Shown here piece after piece: positions 1-5,045 of a DNA stretch of 5,045 bases. The stretch covers positions 1 through 5,045 of the forward strand of contig CAKVBK010000112.1 of the NCBI GenBank assembly GCA_934725285.1. Direction: 5' to 3'. The translations under genes and the position numbers were made by a program. Origin of the DNA: an uncultured Bacteroidales bacterium (GTDB lineage Bacteria > Bacteroidota > Bacteroidia > Bacteroidales > UBA932). Position 1 is the first letter of the stretch; every line of letters starts with the position of its first letter. The notes under the pieces are model-generated. The model ran no database searches. It worked only from the letters and a program-made list of their open reading frames with translations, and was not told the origin of the DNA.

Positions 1-98
1 GCACATCGCCGGCGCTCTCCTGAACCCTCTTAGACCGCAGCCCTTCGATATATTCAAAATTTTGTCATGTGCTTAAAGCTTGTGTTATAAAAAGAATT
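1..98. other. Left-edge stretch with no assignable gene
   Basis: This stretch follows the end of the PagL-like gene. On the minus strand two frames stay open to the left edge: one contains a possible TTG start at 57-55, and the other opens just after a TGA at 67-65. An ATG at 68-66 stops after four codons. On the plus strand one frame is open from base 2 to a TAA at 74-76 and could be the tail of a gene entering from the left. None of these short peptides matches a family I recognise. I looked for a terminator and found only short palindromes (GCTTAAAGC at 71-79 and AGAATTCT at 93-100), with no convincing GC-rich hairpin followed by a T run. No tRNA-like fold is supported. Confidence 0.3.
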
Positions 99-1334
99 CT
101 ATCTGTTTCTTATGCGCCATCCAAAGCCAAGCATCAGATTGTTTGGATCATGGAAATCGTGCAGCTTGTAGCCTACGTGAAGATACAGCCCCTTGTAGAT
201 GTTTGTTTTCAGGGCTAGAGTCTGGTAAAACCCCTTGAGCTCGTCTCCCTTGTAGATGACGTTGCGTCCGAAGCCTATGTTGACCGAAAATATCGGCATG
301 ACAAATTCGGCTCTCAGTGACAGTCCAATTCCCAACTGCTCGTTGAGTGGAGGACGATAGAAACGGATGTTTCCGTCATCACCTGTTCCAGCCACATATT
401 TACCAACATTGGCGCTTTCATCGTACTGCACATCAATCGAAACTCCTGTCCTGAAAAATTTGTTTACCCTGTACAGCGGGCTGATGTTCAGTCCGAGGAT
501 GCCGAATTTGCCTTCGGCGATGTATGGAGTGTCATTCCACATCAACCCTTTTGCTCTTCCTGCCCCGTACAGGAGAATGTCGTAGGTCATCCTGTCCGCA
601 AACCTGGAACTTTTCAGCGAGGCATATTCATTGACGGCAGAGGCATGTCGCCGAAAATTCCTGTTCTCCGGGCCGAAACTTCTGCTCACCCCTATCCGCC
701 CTCCGGCTGTATTGACTCCGGCGTTCGGATAGGATGTGTTGCCATTTGAAAAATGCGTAAGGTCTACTCCAACGGAAAGCGCCCAGTTGTCAACAGGTTT
801 CCATGAAAGCATGATTCCGAAATTGATGTAGGCGTTCACCCTTGAGCCGACCACCATGTTGTATTCATTGACATAGCTGTGAAGATCAGCGTAGGGGTCG
901 TAGGGATGCCATCCGAAAGATGCTCCGAAATTCCATTCGTAGTCTAACGAAAGTGTTGGAGAAATCTGTGCGAGCCTTGCACCTTGGAACACATAGACAG
1001 CCACGGGATCACCTATTTCCTTATGGTCAAAGAATGTGTTGAAAGCGGCTCCAACCCCTTGATATGCGGTAGGATATAATTTCCCGAAATGGCTGGAGGA
1101 AGGGAATGAGAAAGAATATTGCAGATGTGCTGAACCGCTCTTGTCCAAGCGCTTCCCAAGTTCGTTCTCTCCTCTGAAAAATTTATGTGTCGGCAAGAGG
1201 TATGAAGGGCGGACATTGACTCCGACGTGATGAGAGAATCTCAATGAATCAACATCGCGTGCGTCAGCGACTTGTGTGCCTCTGATAGCCGGCAGGATAC
1301 CAACGGCCAGCATTATGAATATTCTCGATCTCAT
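99..1334 (-). CDS. PagL-like outer-membrane beta-barrel (acyloxyacyl hydrolase / lipid A 3-O-deacylase family)
   Basis: 411 residues. An N-terminal signal peptide is visible (Arg at 2 and 4, hydrophobic core about 5-16), with a plausible signal peptidase I site after Ala-Asp-Ala at 23-25. The rest has the alternating hydrophobic and aromatic pattern of outer-membrane strands, ending in GFGWRIRNR. The family clue is HFSNG at 194-198 followed by PNAGVN at 203-208. PagL of Pseudomonas uses a His-x-Ser pair plus a Glu 14 residues after the His to remove the 3-O acyl chain of lipid A. Here His194, Ser196 and the conserved Asn204 are present, but the Glu position is Asn208. The protein is about twice the length of Pseudomonas PagL, with an extra region of about 190 residues. 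The ATG at 1334 overlaps the TGA of the upstream lipoprotein gene (ATGA) and follows purine-rich AGAGAGAAG, supporting this start and translational coupling. Family membership is likely. Deacylase activity is inference. Confidence 0.75.
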   Translation of the reverse strand: MRSRIFIMLAVGILPAIRGTQVADARDVDSLRFSHHVGVNVRPSYLLPTHKFFRGENELGKRLDKSGSAHLQYSFSFPSSSHFGKLYPTAYQGVGAAFNTFFDHKEIGDPVAVYVFQGARLAQISPTLSLDYEWNFGASFGWHPYDPYADLHSYVNEYNMVVGSRVNAYINFGIMLSWKPVDNWALSVGVDLTHFSNGNTSYPNAGVNTAGGRIGVSRSFGPENRNFRRHASAVNEYASLKSSRFADRMTYDILLYGAGRAKGLMWNDTPYIAEGKFGILGLNISPLYRVNKFFRTGVSIDVQYDESANVGKYVAGTGDDGNIRFYRPPLNEQLGIGLSLRAEFVMPIFSVNIGFGRNVIYKGDELKGFYQTLALKTNIYKGLYLHVGYKLHDFHDPNNLMLGFGWRIRNR

Positions 1335-2284
1335 CTTCTCTCTTTGGTCAGTAAATAAAAGCCATCAGGCGACGTGGATGTCATCTTGCCGTTTATCGTG
1401 AATAATGAACCAGTCTTTTTGTTCCTTCTCCGCAGAATGTAATCGACTTTGTAAGAGTCGATACCCCAATACATTCTATAGTACAATTTCTCTGTGCCGG
1501 CAGGAGGAAAAGCCATAGTGGCCATCTTGTCGCTTTCGTAGGGGTACTCATACGTTGTCGTACAGCTGTATGCCGCTTTGGCCCCGCTGAAAGTCAGAGA
1601 CTTGTCCTCAAACATGACCCCGTCAGGCACCGGAACTTCGAAATCATTGCCCTGGTATCCGAGGTCGGAGTCATTCGTGAACCGCACGCTCCTTGCGGCA
1701 CCGGCGAACACACCTTTGCTGATGAATACAGTATCGGCGCCATTGTTAATGAATGTCATCGGTCCCCATCCGGTGGTGACTTCACCCTCGTTCGTCAAAC
1801 GGATTAAACCATCGTAAGAAATGTCCACAAACTCGTAGCCGGAAGATGTAGGCTGCCTGACCCGCACGGAATCTTCTTCGTAATTATTTGAAATGAATAT
1901 TGTAATGTCGTTTTCAGTGTCTGAAAAATTGGGCTGCAAAACCAGCGTCAGTTCCCTGTCTCCTGTTTTTTTGTAAAACATGGTGAAATTGTCGCCTGAC
2001 ACTTTTATCATGCCATCGTCAGTCATCTCAATGGAATCGGAACTGCCAGCCCAATAATAGACAGAGCCGTTGGCCTTTATTGCGGCCACTCTCCAGTCAT
2101 CAACCTTGAAGTTAACTTTGATCGTGCCGCCTTCCTCCGGGGCGATCAAATCCCGCGATGATGGCCCGATGTGGCTGACAAAAGCGTCTTGGTTGCATCC
2201 GCAGGTAATAATCGAGACGTACAGCACAATGAATATGCCTGCCGCTGCCCTTATTAACAAGTTTCCTATAGTCCGGTTTTTCAT
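1331..2284 (-). CDS. Predicted lipoprotein with a BACON-like N-terminal domain, function unknown
   Basis: 317 residues. The N-terminus has positive charges, a hydrophobic stretch at about 13-27 and a cysteine-containing end, TCGCN at 27-31. Cys30 with Gly29 before it is the best lipidation site, although Thr and Cys at -3 and -2 make a weak lipobox; Cys28 is the alternative. After Cys30 comes NQDAF, with only one acidic residue, so surface export cannot be called. Residues about 48-144 resemble a BACON or Ig-like beta-sandwich: a GGTIKVNF strand, a Trp at 64, and a final strand SVRVRQP at 139-145. The remaining 170 residues are rich in beta-type strands, Tyr and Gly, and I do not recognise them. 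BACON-like domains are known from Bacteroidota surface and periplasmic proteins, but no enzyme motif is visible here. The start lies 4 bases after the maf stop, and the end overlaps the PagL-like gene by 4 bases. The two products probably act in the same envelope location, which is inference from coupling. Confidence 0.7.
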   Translation of the reverse strand: MKNRTIGNLLIRAAAGIFIVLYVSIITCGCNQDAFVSHIGPSSRDLIAPEEGGTIKVNFKVDDWRVAAIKANGSVYYWAGSSDSIEMTDDGMIKVSGDNFTMFYKKTGDRELTLVLQPNFSDTENDITIFISNNYEEDSVRVRQPTSSGYEFVDISYDGLIRLTNEGEVTTGWGPMTFINNGADTVFISKGVFAGAARSVRFTNDSDLGYQGNDFEVPVPDGVMFEDKSLTFSGAKAAYSCTTTYEYPYESDKMATMAFPPAGTEKLYYRMYWGIDSYKVDYILRRRNKKTGSLFTINGKMTSTSPDGFYLLTKERR

Positions 2285-2288
2285 ATTC

Positions 2289-2870
2289 TTAAATCAGGAA
2301 ATCTTTGAGCTCCTCGTAGAATCTTTGGGTAGGGAAGCCCATCACGTTGTAGAACGAGCCTTCCAGCCTTGTGATTCCCACGTAGCCGATCCATTCCTGG
2401 ATTCCGTAAGCTCCGGCCTTGTCGAAAGGCTTGAAGTTGTCGATGTAGTAGTCTATCTCGCTGTCGGACAGCTTTTTGAAATAGACATCGGTTGAGACGG
2501 AGAATGTCCTTTCACGATGACAGTCACGGATAGTCACAGCAGTGATGACCTGATGCTCACGTCCGGAAAGAAGCTTGAGCATTCTTACGGCGTCAGCCCT
2601 GTCCCGAGGTTTGCCGAGAATCTCTGTTCCGCACAGCACCATAGTGTCGGAGGTGACAAGAATCTCATCCTCATCAAGCCCTCGGTGAAAGCCCGACGAC
2701 TTGCCCTCTGACATCAATTCCGGCACTTTAACGTGCGGAGTGTCGGGGGAGTATCGCTCTACGAACGATGTCCCGGTGTCTACGGTGAAGTCGATGTCCA
2801 GTCCGGCGAGCAATTCCCTGCGGCGCGGCGAGTTGGATGCGAGGATGATCCTCTTTCCGTGCATGTCCAT
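2289..2870 (-). CDS. maf: Maf/YhdE-type nucleoside triphosphate pyrophosphatase (dTTP/UTP type)
   Basis: 193 residues from the ATG at 2870. Cytosolic Maf enzymes hydrolyse non-canonical or pyrimidine nucleoside triphosphates to the monophosphate and pyrophosphate. The signatures run in order: ASNSPRRREL at 11-20 (phosphate-binding Ser/Arg loop), Lys57 in the SEGK segment, TSDT at 73-76 with the expected catalytic Asp75, GKPRD at 86-90 with Lys87, and DKAGAYGIQ at 150-158 with Lys151 and Gln158. EGSFYNVMGFP at 170-180 and the AGAYGIQ block match the YhdE subgroup (dTTP/UTP) rather than the YceF subgroup (m7GTP). The frame stays open upstream to an ATG at 2915, but that adds 15 unconserved residues overlapping kdsC. 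The ATG at 2870 puts the family motif near the N-terminus and lies 5 bases after the kdsC stop; the ATG at 2864 is also possible. Length is typical for the family. Confidence 0.93.
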   Translation of the reverse strand: MDMHGKRIILASNSPRRRELLAGLDIDFTVDTGTSFVERYSPDTPHVKVPELMSEGKSSGFHRGLDEDEILVTSDTMVLCGTEILGKPRDRADAVRMLKLLSGREHQVITAVTIRDCHRERTFSVSTDVYFKKLSDSEIDYYIDNFKPFDKAGAYGIQEWIGYVGITRLEGSFYNVMGFPTQRFYEELKDFLI

Positions 2871-2875
2871 ATTCT

Positions 2876-3400
2876 TTAGAATTTTTTCTTGTAGGCGACC
2901 GCGTCGAAGACCCAACGCCCCTGAGCTTTCATAACTTTCTCCATGTATTCACGCACGCATGCTTTTCCGCCGGGACGGTCCGAGATGATGTCAGCCGCTT
3001 CCTTGACTTCTTCGACAGCATCGTTGGGGCAGACTCCAATTCCGGCTGCCATGATGACTTCGATGTCAGGGATGTCGTCTCCGAAATACATTACTTCTTC
3101 GGGTTTTAGATGATGTCTCTTGCAGAAATCATCGAAGTCCTCTATCTTGTTTCTGGAGCCCAGGTAGATGTCCTCCGGGTTGATGCCGTTGCTGCTGAAT
3201 CTGGCCCTTATGCTTTGGGACCGTCCACCGGTGATCACTCCGACCGGAAATCCGTTCAGGCAAGCCATCCTGACAGCGAATCCGTCCTTTGCGTCGAAAG
3301 TCCTGTAAAGCTGACCTTCCAAATCTGCGAGGATTCCACCGTCAGTCATCACTCCGTCGATGTCGAACGTGAACGCTTTTATGTCCTTGAAATCTGTCAT
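2876..3400 (-). CDS. kdsC: 3-deoxy-D-manno-octulosonate 8-phosphate phosphatase, KdsC type (HAD superfamily)
   Basis: 174 residues, the usual size for this small cap-less HAD phosphatase. KdsC removes phosphate from Kdo 8-phosphate in the cytosol, giving Kdo for activation by KdsB and transfer to lipid A. HAD motif I is FDIDGVMTDG at 12-21, with nucleophile Asp13 and acid/base Asp15. Motif II is VITGGR at 55-60 with Thr57. Motif III is Lys85 in GSRNK. Motif IV is FGDDIPD at 106-112 with Asp108, Asp109 and Asp112. The C-terminal GGKACVRE at 144-151 corresponds to the GGxGAVRE segment of the family that contributes to the neighbouring active site in the tetramer. The start lies 6 bases after the DUF3467 stop, and maf follows after 5 bases. 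A related sialic/nonulosonic acid 9-phosphate phosphatase is the main alternative, since these share the same fold and motifs; the absence of a fused cytidylyltransferase and the LPS-type neighbour favour KdsC. Confidence 0.9.
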   Translation of the reverse strand: MTDFKDIKAFTFDIDGVMTDGGILADLEGQLYRTFDAKDGFAVRMACLNGFPVGVITGGRSQSIRARFSSNGINPEDIYLGSRNKIEDFDDFCKRHHLKPEEVMYFGDDIPDIEVIMAAGIGVCPNDAVEEVKEAADIISDRPGGKACVREYMEKVMKAQGRWVFDAVAYKKKF

Positions 3401-3406
3401 TTCAAG

Positions 3407-3736
3407 TTATGATTTGGCTCCGTTCGGGCCGAATTGAGGCAGATCTCCGAGATTGAATGTTCCTCCTTGCTGTGGCTGCCCGCCGCCGAGGTTTATGAGG
3501 CCGAACTGCGCCTCGTATTTTGTCACATTGTCCATCAAGGCGTTGAGAAGCCTTTTGGCGTGCTCAGGAGTCATGACGATGCGGTTGCTGATGTCCGGCT
3601 TTGGCAGACCAGGGAGAATCGTGGCGAAATCGATGATGAATTCGCTGTGCGAATGAGTGATGATCGCAAGGTTTGAATATGTGCCCTTTGCCACTTCCGG
3701 ACGGATCTCCAGACTGATTTCTTTCTTTTCTTCCAT
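3407..3736 (-). CDS. DUF3467 family protein, function unknown
   Basis: 109 residues from the ATG at 3736. The core at about 7-80 fits DUF3467, a small family common in Bacteroidota: IRPEVAKGTYSNLAIITHS at 11-29, SEFIIDF at 31-37, LPGLPKPDISNRIVMTPEHA at 41-60, and LLNALMDNVTKYEAQFG at 63-79. The tail at about 83-109 is rich in Gly, Gln, Pro and Asn and is probably disordered. There is no signal peptide or membrane segment, so it is expected in the cytosol. I know of no established role. The frame continues to an ATG at 3760, adding eight unconserved residues, but that codon lies inside the predicted promoter -7 element, so 3736 is preferred. It is the first gene of the minus-strand operon and sits 6 bases before kdsC. 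No Shine-Dalgarno sequence is visible; the leader is A/C-rich. Confidence 0.88.
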   Translation of the reverse strand: MEEKKEISLEIRPEVAKGTYSNLAIITHSHSEFIIDFATILPGLPKPDISNRIVMTPEHAKRLLNALMDNVTKYEAQFGLINLGGGQPQQGGTFNLGDLPQFGPNGAKS

Positions 3737-3750
3737 AGTATGTGTGTATT

Positions 3751-3786
3751 TTTGAAGCAAATTTAGTGAAAAATGTGCTATATTTG
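3751..3786 (+). promoter_or_regulatory. Predicted Bacteroidota-type promoter for valS
   Basis: TATATTTG at 3779-3786 is an exact match to the TAnnTTTG -7 consensus and lies 27 bases before the valS ATG. A TTTG at 3751-3754 could be the -33 element, but the 24-base spacer is longer than the usual 19-21. An alternative reading is TTTA (3762-3765), 21 bases, then TAAACTTTG (3787-3795), which has one extra base in the -7 box. No T-box leader or long leader is present, so charged-tRNA control of valS at the RNA level is unlikely here. Confidence 0.4.
3758..3786. repeat. Inverted repeat in the divergent promoter region
   Basis: CAAATTTA (3758-3765) and TATATTTG (3779-3786) are inverted copies matching at 7 of 8 positions, separated by 13 bases. 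The arms coincide with the two predicted -7 elements facing away from each other, so the symmetry may simply reflect divergent promoters. An operator for a dimeric regulator is possible but not shown. Confidence 0.4.
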
Positions 3787-3790
3787 TAAA
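3758..3790 (-). promoter_or_regulatory. Predicted Bacteroidota-type promoter for the DUF3467-kdsC-maf operon
   Basis: Reading the minus strand, TAAATTTG (3765-3758) matches the Bacteroidota -7 consensus TAnnTTTG exactly. Upstream, after a 21-base spacer, is TTTA (3790-3787), one base from the -33 consensus TTTG. Transcription would begin about 10-20 bases before the ATG at 3736, giving a very short leader. The element pair is seen directly; its use as a promoter is inferred. Confidence 0.5.
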
Positions 3791-3813
3791 CTTTGTATAT
3801 TATAAGCAGTAAT

Positions 3814-5045
3814 ATGAGCGAGAAAAAAGAGCTTTCCGCCAAATACAATCCGGCGGAAGTAGAGGACAAATGGTACGCATGGTGGACAGAGCACAAATGC
3901 TTCCACTCGGAACCGAATGAGAAAGAGCCATATACAATAGTGATTCCGCCGCCTAACGTGACTGGTATCCTTCACATGGGCCACGTGCTGAACAACACAT
4001 TGAATGATGTGCTGATCCGCAAGGCCAGGATGGACGGCAAGAACGCATGCTGGGTTCCGGGAACGGACCACGCCTCGATCGCCACTGAAAGCAAGGTTGT
4101 CGCCAAGCTCAAGGGAATGGGAATATCCAAGGAAGACCTTACCCGTGAGGAGTTTATGAAATATGCTTGGGAGTGGAAAGAAGAGCACGGCGGGATCATT
4201 CTCAAGCAGCTTCGCAAGCTGGGGGCGTCATGTGATTGGGACAGGACAAGGTTCACTATGGAGCCGGAGCTTTCCGACGCCGTGATCGCCACATTCTGCT
4301 ATTTTTATAAGAAGGGAATGATATATAGAGGTGTGCGTATGGTCAACTGGGATCCGGTCGCACTGACTGCCATCAGTGACGATGAGGTCATCCACAGGGA
4401 CACCAAGAGCCATTTCTATCACCTTAAATATTATATCTCCGACGGCAACGGCAATCCGACCGACAAGTATCTTGTGATCGCGACGACACGTCCTGAGACT
4501 ATCATGGCCGATGCCGCCATCTGTGTCAACCCTGCAGATGAGAGGCATCATTGGCTCAAAGGCAAGAAGGTTCTTATCCCGTTGATCAACCGGGAGATTC
4601 CTGTGATTGAGGACAGCTACGTCGAGATGGATTTCGGAACCGGCTGTCTTAAGGTGACTCCTGCCCACGATGCCCACGACTACGAGATCGGCCTTCGCCA
4701 CAACCTTCCTGTCATGGACATCATCGATGACCACGGACGTCTGAACGAGAAGGCTCAGATTTTGGTCGGAGAGGACCGCTTCGATGCCAGAAAGAAGATA
4801 GTAAAGATGTTGGAAGAGTCCGGCAACCTTGTGAAGGTGGAGGAATATACCTCTCCTGTGGGATATTCGGAAAGGACCAACGCCGTAATCGAGCCTAAAC
4901 TCTCCGCGCAGTGGTTCCTGAAGATGGAAGACCTTGCGGCGAAGGCGCTTGAGAGTGTCGAGTCCGGCAAGATAAAGCTGATTCCGGACAAGTACCGCAA
5001 CACCTACCGTCACTGGATGGAGAACGCCCACGACTGGTGCATCTC
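3814..5045 (+). CDS. valS: Valyl-tRNA synthetase, N-terminal part (runs off the right edge)
   Basis: 410 codons are present of a family usually near 870-950 residues. ValRS is a class I synthetase that charges tRNA-Val with valine in the cytosol and edits mischarged threonine. Visible in order: [14 protein letters not shown] at 11-24, typical of the ValRS N-terminus; [13 protein letters not shown] at 45-57 with the HIGH-type signature HMGH at 54-57; [14 protein letters not shown] at 83-96; and [16 protein letters not shown] at 178-192, leading into the CP1 editing domain. That domain shows ATTRPET at 223-229 and [14 protein letters not shown] at 280-293 with Asp286 and Asp289. After it the catalytic core resumes, with QWFLKM at 366-371 and [13 protein letters not shown] at 398-410. 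The KMSKS motif, anticodon domain and coiled coil lie beyond the window. The ATG at 3814 is the first in frame and places YNP-EVE at the usual distance. No Shine-Dalgarno sequence is visible. It is transcribed divergently from the DUF3467 operon. Confidence 0.97.
   Translation, partial: MSEKKELSAKYNPAEVEDKWYAWWTEHKCFHSEPNEKEPYTIVIPPPNVTGILHMGHVLNNTLNDVLIRKARMDGKNACWVPGTDHASIATESKVVAKLKGMGISKEDLTREEFMKYAWEWKEEHGGIILKQLRKLGASCDWDRTRFTMEPELSDAVIATFCYFYKKGMIYRGVRMVNWDPVALTAISDDEVIHRDTKSHFYHLKYYISDGNGNPTDKYLVIATTRPETIMADAAICVNPADERHHWLKGKKVLIPLINREIPVIEDSYVEMDFGTGCLKVTPAHDAHDYEIGLRHNLPVMDIIDDHGRLNEKAQILVGEDRFDARKKIVKMLEESGNLVKVEEYTSPVGYSERTNAVIEPKLSAQWFLKMEDLAAKALESVESGKIKLIPDKYRNTYRHWMENAHDWCI

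Noticed and set aside
1..56. Possible tRNA fragment on the minus strand (GTTCAGGAGAGCGCC resembles a D-arm)
   Set aside because: No pairing acceptor stem, canonical GCTCAG start or T-loop sequence could be found around it.
62..100. Rho-independent terminator after the PagL-like gene
   Set aside because: Only short AT-rich palindromes (GCTTAAAGC, AGAATTCT) are present, with no stable GC stem followed by a T run, so the operon may end or continue beyond the left edge.
2070..2495. Plus-strand open frame of 141 codons across the maf-lipoprotein junction
   Set aside because: It straddles two well-supported minus-strand genes and has no recognisable domain or start signal. Other plus-strand frames at 367-585, 1578-1817, 2517-2934 and 3110-3676 are similar shadows.
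2871..2915. Upstream start for maf at 2915
   Set aside because: It would add 15 residues read out of frame over the conserved end of kdsC, and place the ASNSPRR motif unusually far from the N-terminus.
3564..3896. Minus-strand open frame spanning the DUF3467 gene, the promoter region and the start of valS
   Set aside because: It crosses the divergent promoters and overlaps two conserved genes in other frames, with a composition unlike a real protein.
4228..5031. Long open frame (267 codons) on the minus strand within valS
   Set aside because: It lies entirely antisense to a clearly conserved ValRS, matches no family, and follows from codon bias in the sense gene. The shorter antisense frames at 3778-4188, 3972-4292 and 4755-5003 are rejected for the same reason.

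Overview
The window looks like ordinary chromosomal DNA from a member of the Bacteroidota, most likely order Bacteroidales. The reasons are a DUF3467 gene, a lipoprotein with a BACON-like domain, a long Bacteroidota-type PagL-like barrel protein, TAnnTTTG promoter elements, and starts mostly without Shine-Dalgarno sequences. Base composition is moderate and similar across the genes. I cannot resolve the family or genus. I see no mobile element, CRISPR array, tRNA or rRNA.

Layout: positions 1-98 hold no gene I can name. Five minus-strand genes then occupy 99-3736, read from right to left as DUF3467 protein (3736-3407), KdsC-type phosphatase (3400-2876), Maf-type nucleotide pyrophosphatase (2870-2289), a predicted lipoprotein (2284-1331) and a PagL-like outer-membrane barrel (1334-99). 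Gaps are 6, 5 and 4 bases, and the last pair overlaps by 4 bases, so this is almost certainly one operon with translational coupling at its end. A 77-base divergent intergenic region (3737-3813) carries what look like interleaved back-to-back Bacteroidota promoters. On the plus strand, valS (valyl-tRNA synthetase) starts at 3814 and runs off the right edge.

Working together: KdsC makes Kdo, the sugar that links lipid A to the rest of lipopolysaccharide. A PagL-like protein would remove an acyl chain from lipid A in the outer membrane. The operon therefore combines an early step of LPS inner-core supply with a possible late lipid A remodelling or envelope protein, plus a lipoprotein of unknown role translated in tandem with it. 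Maf is a housekeeping nucleotide pyrophosphatase and DUF3467 has no established function. Nothing here is clearly a new system. The most interesting points are the tightly coupled lipoprotein/PagL-like pair, the missing canonical acidic residue in the PagL-like active site, and the interleaved promoters.
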